Of a DNA stretch of 64,000 bases, positions 46,512 through 58,300 are shown in pieces. The position numbers and the translations under genes were made by a program. The stretch comes from Bidens hawaiensis (Eukaryota; Streptophyta; Magnoliopsida; Asterales; Asteraceae). The DNA is taken from contig JAIQDT010014665.1 of NCBI GenBank assembly GCA_021521415.1, forward strand, positions 57,501 through 121,500. The letters are read 5' to 3'. How positions within the stretch are numbered: position 1 is the first letter of the stretch; every line of letters starts with the position of its first letter. The notes under the pieces were generated by a model. It was not told the origin of the DNA and made no database searches. It saw only the letters and a list, made by a program, of their open reading frames with translations.

Positions 46512-46775
46512 TACAAGTTGGCTAATGAGGAATGCACTTCAAAATATAAGCATGTATTCCCCATCCAGATGCTTCGGAAATTGTGAAGGTTTCTCCAAAG
46601 TGATTTCCAATATCGAATGAGGTTGAATGGTTGAAATGGACAAAAAACGTTCATATCAAACGAGTTTAGTACAAGTGGTTCAGATGCATGTTGTAACTTT
46701 AACCTTAATTTGGAGGATGAAGAACCAACTGAGCTACAACGCCCCATTGGAATGAACAAAGCAAAAATGGTATAA
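46512..46775 (+). pseudogene. PIF/Harbinger ORF1-like relic (NAM-associated C-terminal domain)
   Basis: The frames read YKLANEECTSKYKHVFPIQML, a stop, then after a frame change FSTSGSDACCNFNLNLEDEE followed by PTELQRPIGMNKAK and a stop. The Asn/Leu acidic stretch followed by L-RPxGxxKAK is the signature of the plant Myb/SANT-like, NAM-associated proteins encoded by ORF1 of PIF/Harbinger elements. The N-terminal DNA-binding part is missing. Confidence 0.6.
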
Positions 46776-46907
46776 GGTATGTCTAGCAGTTAATGGGTAA
46801 TGCAAACGGTGGGCATAAATTATACAAAGACTTTTAGCCGGTGGAAAAACTGAAAACTATTTGTATATACGGTATTTTCATTTCACATTCTTGGTCTATC
46901 AATCAAT
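46776..46907. other. Short spacer
   Basis: Between two transposon relics, nothing recognised. Confidence 0.3.
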
Positions 46908-48060
46908 AAGACATCAAGAAAGCCTTTCTTCATGGTAATCTTTAGAAGACGATCTATATGCAGCTATCGGTTGTTTCTGTTGATTGCACTTATCCTAACC
47001 ACATTTTGTGGTGAAGGTAATTTTTATATGGGCTTAAACAAGCATCGAGCATGGTATAATCGCTCTACAAATTACATTACCTCTCATGGTTTTCAGGTAG
47101 GTCCATATTTGTTTGTTTATCGCAATGGGGGTACATATTACATATTTGCTTCTTTACATGGAAAACATCATTCTGACTGTATTCGATGATGGCTTTCTCA
47201 AGCACACCATCTCCATGCTCTCTCAAGAGTCTGCTATGACCGATTTGGGTTCCTTACATCACTTTCTAGGCATGACAACTACCCGTGACAAAAAAGGTTT
47301 GTTCTTATCACAGTCTAACTATGCTCAGGAGATTATACATCGAGTTAAGTTGGCTGGCTGTTGATGGCTACTCAGTGCTACTAGCGGCTCCCCTCTTTCA
47401 GATGGAATCTTATATCATAGTTTGGTAGGCGGTCCACGTTACCTCATATTCACTAGACCCGATATCTCTCATGTAGTTCAAAAGATGTACCTCTTCATGC
47501 ATGCCCCTAAAAGGAACCACACATGACATGGTTGAAACATATTTTTCAGTATATAAAGGGTACATTAGACTATGGGCTATGCATTATCCTATCTTTGAAT
47601 CACATGTAGACTAGCTATTCAAATGTCGGTTGAGGTGGGTGTATAGATTCTAAATGCTCCATGTTAAGTTATTGGGTGTTCCTAGGGATAATTTCATTTC
47701 TTGGTCATCTAAAGGCAACTAGTTATATCCCGTTTAAGTGCAGAGGCTGAATATCGAGGGATGGCTACAATGTCAACGAAGCTTCATGGTTATAGAATTT
47801 GTTACTTGAGTTGCATGTTCTTCTTGCCGAAAGCCACCATGGTATATTATGGTAAAGAAGTGGTTTACTTGTCTGATAATCCGGTCTAGCATCAACGTAC
47901 AAGCACGTTGAAATTAATACCCACTTTCTTTGGGAGAAAGTTTGTATTGGTCGTATTCGAGTGCTACACATTCATCATCGTTCTTGTATGCATACATATA
48001 CACCAAAAGTCTTGCACATAAAATATTCGAGAACTTCAAATCCAGTTTGAGTAATGTTTG
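46908..48060 (+). pseudogene. Ty1/copia pol relic (RT to RNase H)
   Basis: Fragments in all three frames follow the copia order: KKAFLHGN-like start (IKKTSRKPFFMVI, KAFLHGNL equivalent at 46912-46945), MGLNKHRAWYNRSTNYITSH, LLLYMENIILT (the YVDDMIIT catalytic box with DD lost), DLGSLHHFLGM, SNYAQEIIHRVKLAGC, then YLIFTRPDISHVVQKM, SRLSAEAEYRGMA and the end of RNase H. Many stops and shifts make it dead. No LTR was identified at either side. Confidence 0.85.
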
Positions 48061-48904
48061 CCTTGCTCTCGATCAAACTGTGAGGGAATATTAACAGTGT
48101 ATCTTTTATAATTGATTAGGCTGTTTGTAAGCCTAAAGAGCTCTTTGTAACTTCACCTTATTTATAATGATTTATAATGATTTTACCTTAATGGAATGAC
48201 TTCGAATCATTTAAATCATAAACACTTAAACCATAAACACCTTTTAGTTAATAAAACTTCGATTATTTTTCTTTGTGCTTCATCTCGTTTCGTCTTTATA
48301 CCTTATTCGTGTTCATCCGATTATAAGCTATGGTAGGTCAAACATTTGAGAGAGAAAATATGTTTATTTGAGGTAGATGTAGAAATTATAGGGTAGATTA
48401 TGAAAGAGATGAAGTAAATTTTTTTCCTAAGCTTTTACTATATAATTAAAATCATTCAATTTTCATTTATTTACCAAGAAGTAAGATTGCATCATTAATT
48501 TAAAACTATTGATTAACTAATCTAAAGATTCAAATAGTTGTTCAAAGTTCTTAAAAAATATCAAGATTTCTTATATATAAAATATGAGAGTGGGATAAGA
48601 TGGGTTGATGGGTGGATGGAGCAAGCGTCGCCGCAGCGAACTCTGACGCCAAATTATAAACAATTAAAGTGCATTTATGGTTTGATTAGGCCAATGTGAT
48701 CATTTGGATATTATAAGCATCATTGACCAAGGTTTCATACTCTTTGTTTTTTTCGTTGTTTGATCCCATACAGCATTTTGTTCTTTATTAATTACGTCAC
48801 ATATGGCAGAATACTTAATAATACATATGGTTGAAAAATAGAAGCAAACGGGTGAGCGTTGACCGGAAATCGTGGTGCAAATATTATTTCATCAATTTTC
48901 CTTT
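48061..48904. other. AT-rich intergenic DNA
   Basis: Probably starts with the decayed 3' LTR of the copia relic (TTAGGCTGTTTGTAAGCCTAAAGAGC near 48117-48142), then nothing recognisable. Confidence 0.35.
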
Positions 48905-49600
48905 ATGAATGAACCCGATGCTACCTAGGAAAGTTAATATTTTGACATGGAGAATTCTTTTAGACCGCATTCCTACGAAAATAAATTTATGTAATCGTGG
49001 TTTGGACATTACTTCGATTATGTGTTCGGTTTGCTCGAGACAAGTTGAGACAACTGCGTGTGCATATGTTTGGAGAATGTAGTTTGGTTGTTCCGATTTG
49101 GAAAGTGGTGGCTCGTTGGTTTAAGGTGACTTTTCCTTCATCTTTGACTCCTTCAGATTTGGCTTTTAGGATCGATACTATTACTATGAGTAAAGAAAGA
49201 AGATTGATTTTGGATGCTATTATCGTGACTACCTGGTGGGTGATTTGGAAGCATAGAAAACGAAATGATCTTCGCTACAGGTCCATATAAAAGTGAGTCT
49301 ATCTTTAATGATATTGTTAATTATTCATTTTTATGGTATTCTAATTGGTATTCTAATTAAAACTAGAATAGGTTTCGTTGATTGGTTAAAAAACCTGTTT
49401 TTGGTGATGCGGTTTTGTTTGTGTTTCCCCGTTAGCTTCTTGCTGATGTGGGTTTTTATATATGCAGGTTCGTTGTTATTCGTTAGTTACTTATCTTGTT
49501 CTTTTTGTTGTACCTTTAGACTTCTTGTTACATCACTGTTATGTAGACACTGAGCTTTAACTTACGAACCCTTTAACAAGGATGTTGTGGTTTAACTTAA
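48905..49600 (+). pseudogene. LINE (non-LTR) relic, zf-RVT C-terminal region
   Basis: Starts with a frame reading PRKVNILTWRILLDRIPTKI followed by MCSVCSRQVETTA, the zinc-binding domain after plant LINE reverse transcriptase. It continues in a second frame with VPIWKVVARWFKV and ERRLILDAIIVTTWWVIWKH. At least one frameshift separates them. The tail from 49590 is rich in A (ACAAAAACAATAAAAATAATAATGG), in line with a 3' end. The RT core is absent. Confidence 0.75.
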
Positions 49601-50782
49601 TATTAACAAAAACAATAAAAATAATAATGGTTGAAACTGGGTGGATCCTACCTCTTTCAGCCCTCTTAAGCTTTAGTAGGATGGCGAGCATGGGAACCAG
49701 TTTGGCGTCGGGGAGGTGTTGTGGTTTGGTGGTTGTTTAATGGGTGAGATTGCATGGTTGGCAATCGGCGCCCCCAATCTACCACCACAACACTAGATCT
49801 TATAAGTACTCTTTTTGTTTATCAATATCCTATAAAACACTTATCTACGTATTTCGTGTAGTAGAGGTGGAAAACGAGTCGGTTGTATTAGATGAGATTC
49901 TACCGATACCGCTTAACGTTATGCTTGCTTGATCGGCCAATTAAACTACGTAAATCTAAACAAACCTACAAGAGTTGAATGTCTTTTCTAACAAGTCTTG
50001 TATGATGAATTATAAGGTCAATGCAACATATCGAATCTCAAATGATTCCAATTTCCAAATCGTGATCTTACTTCTAATTGAAACAGAAAGCTTTGTATAG
50101 AGTAAATACAATATAACTTTATTTTTTTTAATATTGCATACGTCTATATTTTATGATAAATACGTAGAGAGCTAAGTTCACGCCACACTTCAAGTATTAT
50201 GACGTTTTATTTTAATTAACTAATGAATAAAGTTTTCTAATTTTTGTAACATCTTCTATAAATTATCATATCATTTTGATAAGACTTCAATCTAATTATT
50301 AACAAGTTTTTAACCTAGCGTATTAGTTAATGTATATTTTATCTGTTTATCAATCAGATGCATGTTGGTTTCATGTTTTATGTGTTGGGTGTGTACATGT
50401 AATATGAATTTCAACAAGAACTTGGCATATATGCATACTATTCATATTCATACCGATCACCTAATTTAATATAGTATACGACTTATTTTATGCGACAGTT
50501 TACCACTAGAGTTTGAATATAAAGCTTAGAGATATTATTAGTGTAGGGTTGAAAAGGTAATCCCGAACATATCATCGTCAAAAATCTAGCTTAATGCAGA
50601 TAAACTTAAAGTTGGGTTGTGCTTTGGTACCCATTAAAAAATTGATGTGATATTATAAATAATATCTAGTAACTTAATTAATAACAATTAAACAACCAAA
50701 TAATTATCTTAAGGAAACCTCTTTTCTTTTGCAATTGGTATATTTTAACTATATTTTTTAGGTGTATTCGTATTTATTATAC
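49601..50782. other. Intergenic DNA
   Basis: A small inverted repeat (GGTGTTGTGGTTTGGTGGT near 49716 and CTACCACCACAACAC near 49779) may be a tiny MITE. The remainder is AT-rich without gene signals. Confidence 0.35.
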
Positions 50783-51301
50783 TCTCAACTATCATCTTTT
50801 GGTCGCTGTCGATTTCAACTAATGAATAGGTTGATAATGATCCCACATTTTATCATATTTGTTCACAACGGTCCGCGAGTAATAGAATTCTAACGTCGTT
50901 AGTTGCAGGTCGCCGGAAAAACATTTTTTGTCAGAAAACTCAACATTTTCGTCTCAAACATTTTTGTAACATTGGATCGGACCTTTAGGAAGATTTTTTT
51001 AGTAAAAGCCCTAATTATTGAGGTTCCTAGAACCATCGTCAAAATCGGTTGATGGTGCTCAAGTGGTGGTGGTTGATTGGTGGTGAGTCGATTGGCGGTG
51101 GTGTTAAGGACTTAAGGTTGAGTTTACGGCAAAAAAATGTGACTTTTCCGGCCATAAGCGTTTTTTTCTGGCGACTTGCAAGTAACAATGTTAGGATTAT
51201 GTTAGTCGCGGATCGTTGGGAACAAATACGTTAAAAGATGAGACCGTTAGCAGCCAATTTGTTAGTTGGAACCGTCAACGACCAAAAGATGATAGTTGAG
51301 A
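50783..51301. mobile_element. TIR element, unclassified
   Basis: A 519-bp unit whose ends are inverted repeats of about 38 bp: left TCTCAACTATCATCTTTTGG, complemented right the same 20 bases, continuing GTCGCTGTCGATTTCAACT against GTCGTTGACGGTTCCAACT. No clear target duplication was read. The interior contains GGTGGTGGTTGATTGG repeats and a short ORF (51049-51234) of no recognised family. Confidence 0.65.
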
Positions 51302-52659
51302 TTAAAAAAAACCAATATACATATTTTTCAATCTCTCATTTCAAATATGCATATTTAGATGTATATATTCATGTTGAGATAAGAGGGCATGGATGAAAAG
51401 GATTGGAGAATCAGAGTAATAAATAAGATAGCTAGAAAACGTAGTGTTGGTATATAATTCATAATAAAAGTTCATCTAATACTAATATTGAATGGTAAGA
51501 GAAGAACTCCATTGAAAAATCGTATCCAATATATCTCACAAATTACATGGTATTGATAGATTGAGAAGGGGCTTGCATGTGAAAGAGATGTTGCTTTCAA
51601 AGGAATCCTCTATACCAAAAAACAACAATAAACAAACAACCAAAACTAACAATAGGGAAAATAGAGCTACCAAATAACAAAAGAAGTGGTGGTGGAAGAG
51701 AACATAGCAGTATCGACACATATATAACATCTTAAACCACCTACAAAAAGACGATCACATGCAAAGTCCCTCGAGGCCTAAAGTGTAAGAAATTATAACT
51801 CATTACAACAAGGCTAACACGCATTTGTACTATCTTTTAAAAGTCTTTAACTTTAATCTTATGCTCTAAAAACTCCTATTCTAAACCATGTTCTCAGATA
51901 AGCGCAACTCTAGCAACGTCCAACTCTACTAGTGTTCTTGTTGAACTTTAATACCTCCAAATTATTAAAATATCAAAATATTAACATGTATGGTCAGAGA
52001 AGAACTAAAATAAAAAATATAAAACTTTTAATATTAACATGTATTAAATAACACCTCTAAAATCCATATACTAACAGAAATTTTAAGTTATAAACAGGTT
52101 AACACATGTTTGGTTTAATCTTATTATTACATGCGTTGCGTTTGAATTTACCGGTTTAAAAATGGGCTAATTACTGACACAACAGATTATTATTTTCGTT
52201 TGATGGGACCGTAAATTAACCTCAACAATTTTAATTTCATTTGTGAAATTCATTATGAATAAGCCATAAAAATATAGACTGAACAGTTTTCATTGTTTAG
52301 TTTCCCACTTGTATTATTTGATGGTTAATATTTAATAACTTTGAACATATACTCAAAGTGTACATAAATGTTGCGTCTTACATTTTAATTAGTTATTGAA
52401 TTTAGTAAGGCTTAATTTATAATATAGTATAATGACCGATTCTCTCATTGGCTTATAAGATACGACTTTCATTATAATAAACACATGCAAACGGGAAGAG
52501 ATCTCTTATTATGCCAATTTTCAAACCCACTCCCTAAGCAAGTTGGTACAAGTAATTTTAAATGATATTAAAACAAAGAAAACTCGAAACTAAACAAAAG
52601 TTGAAATAGTGATAGCGAGGGGTAAAAAAAAATCAAAATGTGATGTTATATTTTCCTAA
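51302..52659. other. AT-rich intergenic DNA
   Basis: No gene, RNA gene or element end recognised in about 1.35 kb. Confidence 0.4.
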
Positions 52660-52890
52660 TATAATTAAATGGCACTAGACACGACCAGTGATGAAGTTTA
52701 GATGAAAATATGTGTCCCGACCAGTTGGGAGGGGGGGGGGGAGTGGACTTAAAATTTTCAGACAAAACAAGCATACCTACACTACATATAAAATTTTGTC
52801 GAACAAAACCTAATAATTTTATACTAGTGAGCAAAAGAGCAAAGGGAGGATGGGCGGGGACCCCTTGGCCCATCAGAAACTACGCCCATG
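52660..52890. repeat. Dispersed repeat, third locus, single unit
   Basis: AGTGATGAAGTTTAGATG, a 12-base G run, then TTAAAATTTTCAGACAAAACAAGCATACCTACACTACATATAAAATTTTGTCG and the closing GGCCCATCAGAAACTACGCCCATGG. Same family as 38105-38275 and 41165-41600. Confidence 0.65.
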
Positions 52891-52908
52891 GACATGAGAG
52901 TTATCTAA

Positions 52909-53273
52909 GAGCATTCACGTCTCTTCCAATATATTATATTACATCTTATAACTTTACTAAAAATTGTAATTTTTAAAATTTATTTCTTATTAGAAACAAA
53001 ATAACTCTCAAATCTATTTCCCTATTTTTTATTACTAAAAGAACTATTTATTATTTTTCTCGTTTTTATAAATTCAAATAATTTAATGAGAGATGAATAA
53101 TAGTTTTTCATATATAAAAAATTATTGTAGTAAATTTTATTATTATTACTATTATTAATTTATAATTTATGGTTGATACAGAGAAATAGTGAATGAGATT
53201 ATATATTTTTAAAAGACTTTTTAAAACTTTGAAGAGAGTGAAGTGATGGTATATATGGAGGATGTGAATGTTC
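52909..53273. mobile_element. MITE related to the 37542 element
   Basis: Ends GAGCATTCACGTCTCTTCC and, complemented, GAACATTCACATCCTCC. The flanks TAA and TAG are an imperfect 3-bp duplication. The GAGCATTC start resembles the element at 37542-37856. Confidence 0.55.
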
Positions 53274-53856
53274 TAGGCTTTAAATTTTAAAAATTTCTCC
53301 TATTTTTCTTTCTATCAGAATCTTCATTATCATTCTCAAAACATAAAGATTTTGCTAGAGTGAATCTCAATATCTAAAAGTTCATTATGAACACCATCAT
53401 AGGCATGTGTCTCACTCACGTAGTCATATGTTATGCGTATGCACTATTCTGGTTAAGCTGAGCCCAAATTACGTATGGAGCCCAGGTAGTATAATTCCTT
53501 TCGTTAACCCATGAGAATATATTATTTTTATAGTTTTATGTAATTAGTTTAATTAAGCTCATAAAATTAAATCAATAACATTATAAATTTGAGCAAAAGG
53601 TAAGTAATAGATAATGATTGGTAAATGAATGTATTTTGAATAGTTATTCTCTAAATATAAAGATGCACGATTCATTCTCTATCTTTATTTTATATAACTT
53701 GATGAGTGAAAAAAAAAGTTAATAAATAAAAGAATATTAAAAAAAAATCTCACCTTTCATCGTATGTCTAAAGTAAAACCATAACCAACACAACCAATTG
53801 GTTGTGAGTAATTCACTTTTACCAGTAGAACAAGCGTGATGTTTATAAGATATTTT
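53274..53856. other. AT-rich intergenic DNA
   Basis: Nothing recognised. Confidence 0.35.
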
Positions 53857-53935
53857 CAAAGCGTTCTACAACCACTAGATTAATAATAGAAATTCAAAGC
53901 GTTCTACGTACAACCACTAGATTAATAATAGAAAA
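53857..53935. repeat. Two-copy tandem duplication of about 40 bp
   Basis: TTCAAAGCGTTCTACAACCACTAGATTAATAATAGAAA is followed directly by the same sequence with a 3-base insertion (GTA). It is a recent local slippage or repair event. Confidence 0.85.
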
Positions 53936-55605
53936 GCTAATGTGAATGTACTTAGAAAATATAATGGAATTTTTACATATTTCCCAACCGGGTGTTCACT
54001 AGTATATTTGAATATGATCCATTGGTAGAACAACAACCCAACCCATATTCTTTAGGATAAAGCCAACCATTCGGAGGCCTCTAATTTTTGGTGTCCTAAA
54101 TTAGGCTTGAGGTCTCTTCAATTTTTGGTGTCCTAATTTTTGCTTAAATCGTATTTTTCTACGTGATATCTATGACACATCTTGGCAGAATCCACATCAA
54201 TTTCCGAGTTCTAGACCAATGTCGCATCGACTTCTCAGTCGTCCTTTTCCAATTTACGAGTGGTCTCGCATAAGCCCAAAATCGTCACCAAGCATTCTAC
54301 AAGAATGTTATTTGACAATAATTCATCGGTATTAACCGGTATCTTTTGATCTATTGCTTCAACATTCATCAAAACATAAGTCAAAAATTGAAGCATCCGT
54401 TATTCTAGAGTTGAACAATGAAAAGTTCTAACCTTTTAACTGAACTTTCAACGTTTGTTTTTCGTCGTTTCCTCTTTACAATCGAGCATGGGGTCGGTTC
54501 TTGCTGAATAATTGGTTTTTATTCGATTAGATTTCATGCAAGGTAATTTATTTTAGTACTTTTGGTGTATGCCTAAATTGATTATAAAGATGATATATTA
54601 TGTATATGCCTAAATCAGTTCATATTTTTGTTGAATATGTGATAATCTATTTAAGCCTAAACTGATTGTTAAAATTTGTTTATTTAAACTTATGTTTTAC
54701 TAGTTAGGAATCTTCAAATCAAGAAAATAAGTTGAAACACTAATTAGATAAAAAAATATGATCAGAAAACTTAGAAATCAAAAAATAATTTTGCCTAATA
54801 TGCAAAACTTGACAATTTGTGAAGCTAGTTACAAAATCAAGCAAATAAACTGAACAATTAAAACGTTGTTGAAGTTCAAAATTTGCCTAAAATTAAGGAA
54901 ATAAGATAATTATTATAAATCAAGAAAATAATCTACCCATTTTGCTAATTTACTGCATTTGTCTTTGCTTTTGATTTTAATTATTTATTTTATAACTTTT
55001 GCAGAGGCTAAGAAAAACGAGTTTTTAAATAAAAAAAAACGAGGTCAAAGTTTCATTTCAAGCAAGAAAATATGCACCGGCCACACGAGCCCGTGACTAA
55101 CCGGTTTAGACATTGGTTCTGATTATTATTTATAGCCTGCTTGTTGACTTTAGGAATTAGATGAGTTTGACTTGTGTGACACACGTTGTGTCAATGCTAC
55201 CAGTATTATGATCGAAAATTACTTGCCATAGGAAATAAGTAAATATATAATAACATTGAAGAGACATGATTTTGGCAAGTATTTTGAGACTCTTATTATA
55301 GAATTGACGCGGATATTAATTATCGATGATTCAAATTTTTTTTCAACATTGTCATCATACATGAAAATCACCTTGTTATCCCACACAAAACCAACATCCT
55401 TTGGAGTTTGGACTGATCGTTATCGTTTGGGAGGGAGTAACCAGTTCAATCTAGTTATTGTTTGATAGTTCGTACTGCAACATAGACAAAATAGGATATC
55501 TGAATAACAACACATCATATAATATTTCTTGGTAGACTTCCACTTTCGAACTTCATTTTTCGAACTTCAATTTTACTGCTTCATGTTGTTGGTTCAGGCC
55601 CCTAC
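53936..55605. other. AT-rich intergenic DNA
   Basis: About 1.7 kb. A short tandem echo (AATTTTTGGTGTCCTAA twice near 54087-54135) is the only structure noted. The ORF at 55256-55465 has no recognised motif. Confidence 0.4.
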
Positions 55606-55969
55606 TGATACACGGTAAACACACGTATGTATATGAATTGAGAAGTAAATATTTGAAGAAGAAAGCTTCTGTATATAATCAAGAAAAAGGTTACAACTAA
55701 ATAAAATAATCCTACACCTATTTATAGCAAATACATAATTGTCACATGCTAAATTAAATAACATAATATCAGCTAACGAACTACACGATCTAGTCCATGA
55801 TCTCCTGATTGGTCATCATAATTCCCACTTTTGCCTCCGATTTAATTGGTCAATCCTAGACCATTTCTTCAGCTACTTTAGACCCATTTAACTGCTGACC
55901 CGAATCCATATCATCGACTTGTATCTGCTTCATGACCCGACTTGACCCGACCATCAAGATTATCCAACA
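55606..55969 (-). repeat. Ty1/copia-type LTR
   Basis: A 364-bp TG...CA unit on the minus strand: starts TGTTGGATAATCTTGATGG, has a TATA box (GCTATAAATAGG, near 55717-55728) and ends ACCGTGTATCA. Outside the 5' side (55970-56110) lies sequence with repeated GAGGGACTxxAAGTGAAGTTG blocks that looks like the 3' untranslated part of an internal region. No primer-binding site follows the 3' end, so this is a 3' LTR or a truncated copy. No matching 5-bp duplication was found. Confidence 0.65.
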
Positions 55970-56283
55970 CATGTATTGCACTTCCAGTCCCTCATCATCC
56001 AGCAACTTCACTTTTAGTCCCTCAACTTTACATCAACTTTTATATCCAGCCCTCCATCTTCAAGTAGACTCTACAAACAATATTTCAAGTTATCAAACTA
56101 AACTCAAGTTTGCTAGTGAATTGACTACCTTTTAACATATATCAATGTCATGGATCAATAATATGCATCTTGAGTGTACAACTATTTTTCATACTTACTT
56201 TAAACTGAAATGTTGACTCACAACATCCGTCCGTCTCGTGTTTTGCAGCAGCAACGCCCCTCCCCAAAACTTCCTCCTCATCG

Positions 56284-57236
56284 CTAAAGTCCTTCTTCTC
56301 CCCCTCCTGCCACGTGATCAACAGACGAGCTCTCACAAATCTTGCTAGAACACTCACCTTCAGATTCTAGCAAGTTGACATCTCTGGACTCGGATTCGTT
56401 AGAAGGACTGAAAACAGATTACATTCAACATTAGTATGCAAGTTGATGCATGTGTTTAAATATTTATGCAAATAAAAAAAAACATGAAACAAACCATTTT
56501 ATCGGTATGATTTCTTCTACTGCGTCTGCTTCCTGTTTGGCTCCTCGAGTTTGGAGGATGAAGTTTATCAGACGTTCAATGTCCGAGGGCTTAACAGGCT
56601 TCACTATGTAATCGAGGGCACCTTCTTCTAAGCATCTGTTTTTATCACAACAGAAAAAACATGTTTTAAAATATCATGTAGTTAACCTTTATTCATCTAA
56701 TTAATAGCCAAATGATATCATTCAACTGTGAAATAAGTTTCATATGCTGACTTAATTGATCATACCGATTTATGCGTGTTTCATCGTTTGTTGCTGACAT
56801 GATAACTACTGGTATGTCTCTGTGGGTTGAAGAAGTCTGCATATATTATTAATAACCATCTTCATATCAAAAAACACTCAAATAGTAATAATTATTAAAA
56901 GATTAAACCTTGATTTTTTGGAGAAGTTCAAAGCCTGTCATTCCAGGCATCGAGTAGTCGGTCATTACTAGATCCACCTTTAAACAATTCTCGGTGTCTA
57001 GACCCAAAACTTCTAGAGCTTCGCCGCCACTTTCCACAACGGTGACTGCGTGAAATTAATAATTGAAGATCAAAATCATATCACAGAATGAATTAATTAT
57101 TTGAAACAGTTAGTACGTACATACCTTTAAACGAGTGTGCCTGGAGAAGCCTCTCGATGACTTTCCGTAACAGGAGGTTGTTGCCCACTGTGAGGACATG
57201 CAACGGCTCAGGCGTCTGCTGGAAGCTGGTATCCAT
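56284..57236 (-). CDS. Type-A-like response regulator with altered acidic pocket, five exons
   Basis: Exons (minus): 57236-57125, 57045-56909, 56836-56766, 56635-56495, 56407-56284, all GT-AG with matching phases, giving 194 residues. It is a stand-alone receiver domain (residues about 12-130) with a short Ser/Glu-rich tail, the layout of cytokinin type-A regulators. The phosphoacceptor Asp67 ([11 protein letters not shown]), Ser97 (VVIMSAT) and Lys119 ([10 protein letters not shown]) are present. The usual VDDS at the end of strand 1 reads Val17-Gly18-Asn19-Asn20, so both acidic Mg-binding residues are missing. Phosphorylation should be weak or absent, as in pseudo-receivers. The start is set by homology of the first exon and a TATA box upstream. 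Exon 5 could be replaced by read-through of exon 4 to a nearby stop. Confidence 0.88.
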
Positions 57237-57304
57237 TATCTGAGAAATGAATTGACATGATTATGATTTATGAATGAATGAATAAGGAGAAGTAGAAGTA
57301 TGTG

Positions 57305-57312
57305 TATATATA
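57305..57312 (-). promoter_or_regulatory. Candidate TATA box of the response-regulator gene
   Basis: A TATATATA tract about 70-76 bases upstream of the ATG at 57236, at a normal distance for a plant core promoter. Confidence 0.45.
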
Positions 57313-57759
57313 GAATCTGACCTGACCTGACCACACCAAGAAATTATACATATCATCTTGAATATTATCACATGCAAGTGCCTAATCTTTTTCATGTCTA
57401 TTCTTTCTTCTTTCTTTAATTTCTTTCTGTTTATAGGAAAAGCAATGCAATGATGCTATGATCAACCATTAATAGCCAAGCATGAAGCATATATACTAGA
57501 AAGAAACACTTTAATTTGGATATCATGATGCTCTTTACCATCATCAAGCATCCTAGAAGGAAAGAAAGAAATTCTGCCGTACATGATATATATTGCATGT
57601 AGTTTTTGTTTATAGTCAAGGAATGATAATATATATGTAACAATTAAGTTGATAAAAACTAAGCGGTGAGTCTATAAGTTGACGTGAATTTGGGTTCAGT
57701 TACTTGTGTTAACCAAAAATAAAACATAAAAAATTATAAATATCGAGGTGGACCAATAG
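57313..57759. other. Upstream region of the response regulator
   Basis: Presumed promoter. AT-rich with no further motif that I would defend. Confidence 0.35.
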
Positions 57760-58300
57760 GGTGGCGTTAATCGGTAAAACTCGAGCGTTTGTAAAATCGG
57801 ACCATTTTTTATCCCGGACATTAAGCTTGTCAGTCTACGAAAATTCGGACTATTTCCTTCACGTTACCTTGCGACCGTAATGTAAGATCCGACTTTTATC
57901 AAAATAATAAATAAAGGAAATTATTTATATACAATTGTGTATTATTATTTAATTATGTCAAATTATAATAAGTTGGGTGATAGACTTGGACATAAAACAT
58001 GAACTTATGGGTAGATATCGGCTTATAAATCCATAGGCTTAGCATATATAAGTTCCCTTAAACCTCCGTAAAACCATAGTCTCATAATTCATCTTTTGCC
58101 TACACGTACACTCTCCATCCTCTATCTAAACCCGGATCTAGAAGCAAGAGAAACGAGCAAAAATCACCTAGTATTCGTTTATCATGCATTCGAGAAGAAA
58201 GATCAAGATCAAACCCGTGTCAAACTCCAAATCTGAACCAACCACGAACCAAATATGAGCTGACCTCGAAAAAGTATGTTTTAGATTAAAAAAAAAGGTT
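57760..58300. repeat. Possible LTR fragment
   Basis: From TGTAAGATCCGAC (57881) through a TATA-like GCATATATAAG (58044-58054) to a CT/AC-rich leader-like stretch (CTACACGTACACTCTCCATCC). The order resembles an LTR with its R region, but no terminus pair or target duplication was found. Confidence 0.3.

Noticed and set aside
49744..49932. 62-aa plus ORF with VEVENESVVLDEILPIPL
   Set aside because: Looks protein-like for a short stretch but no family or splice context was found; evidence is too thin for a gene call.
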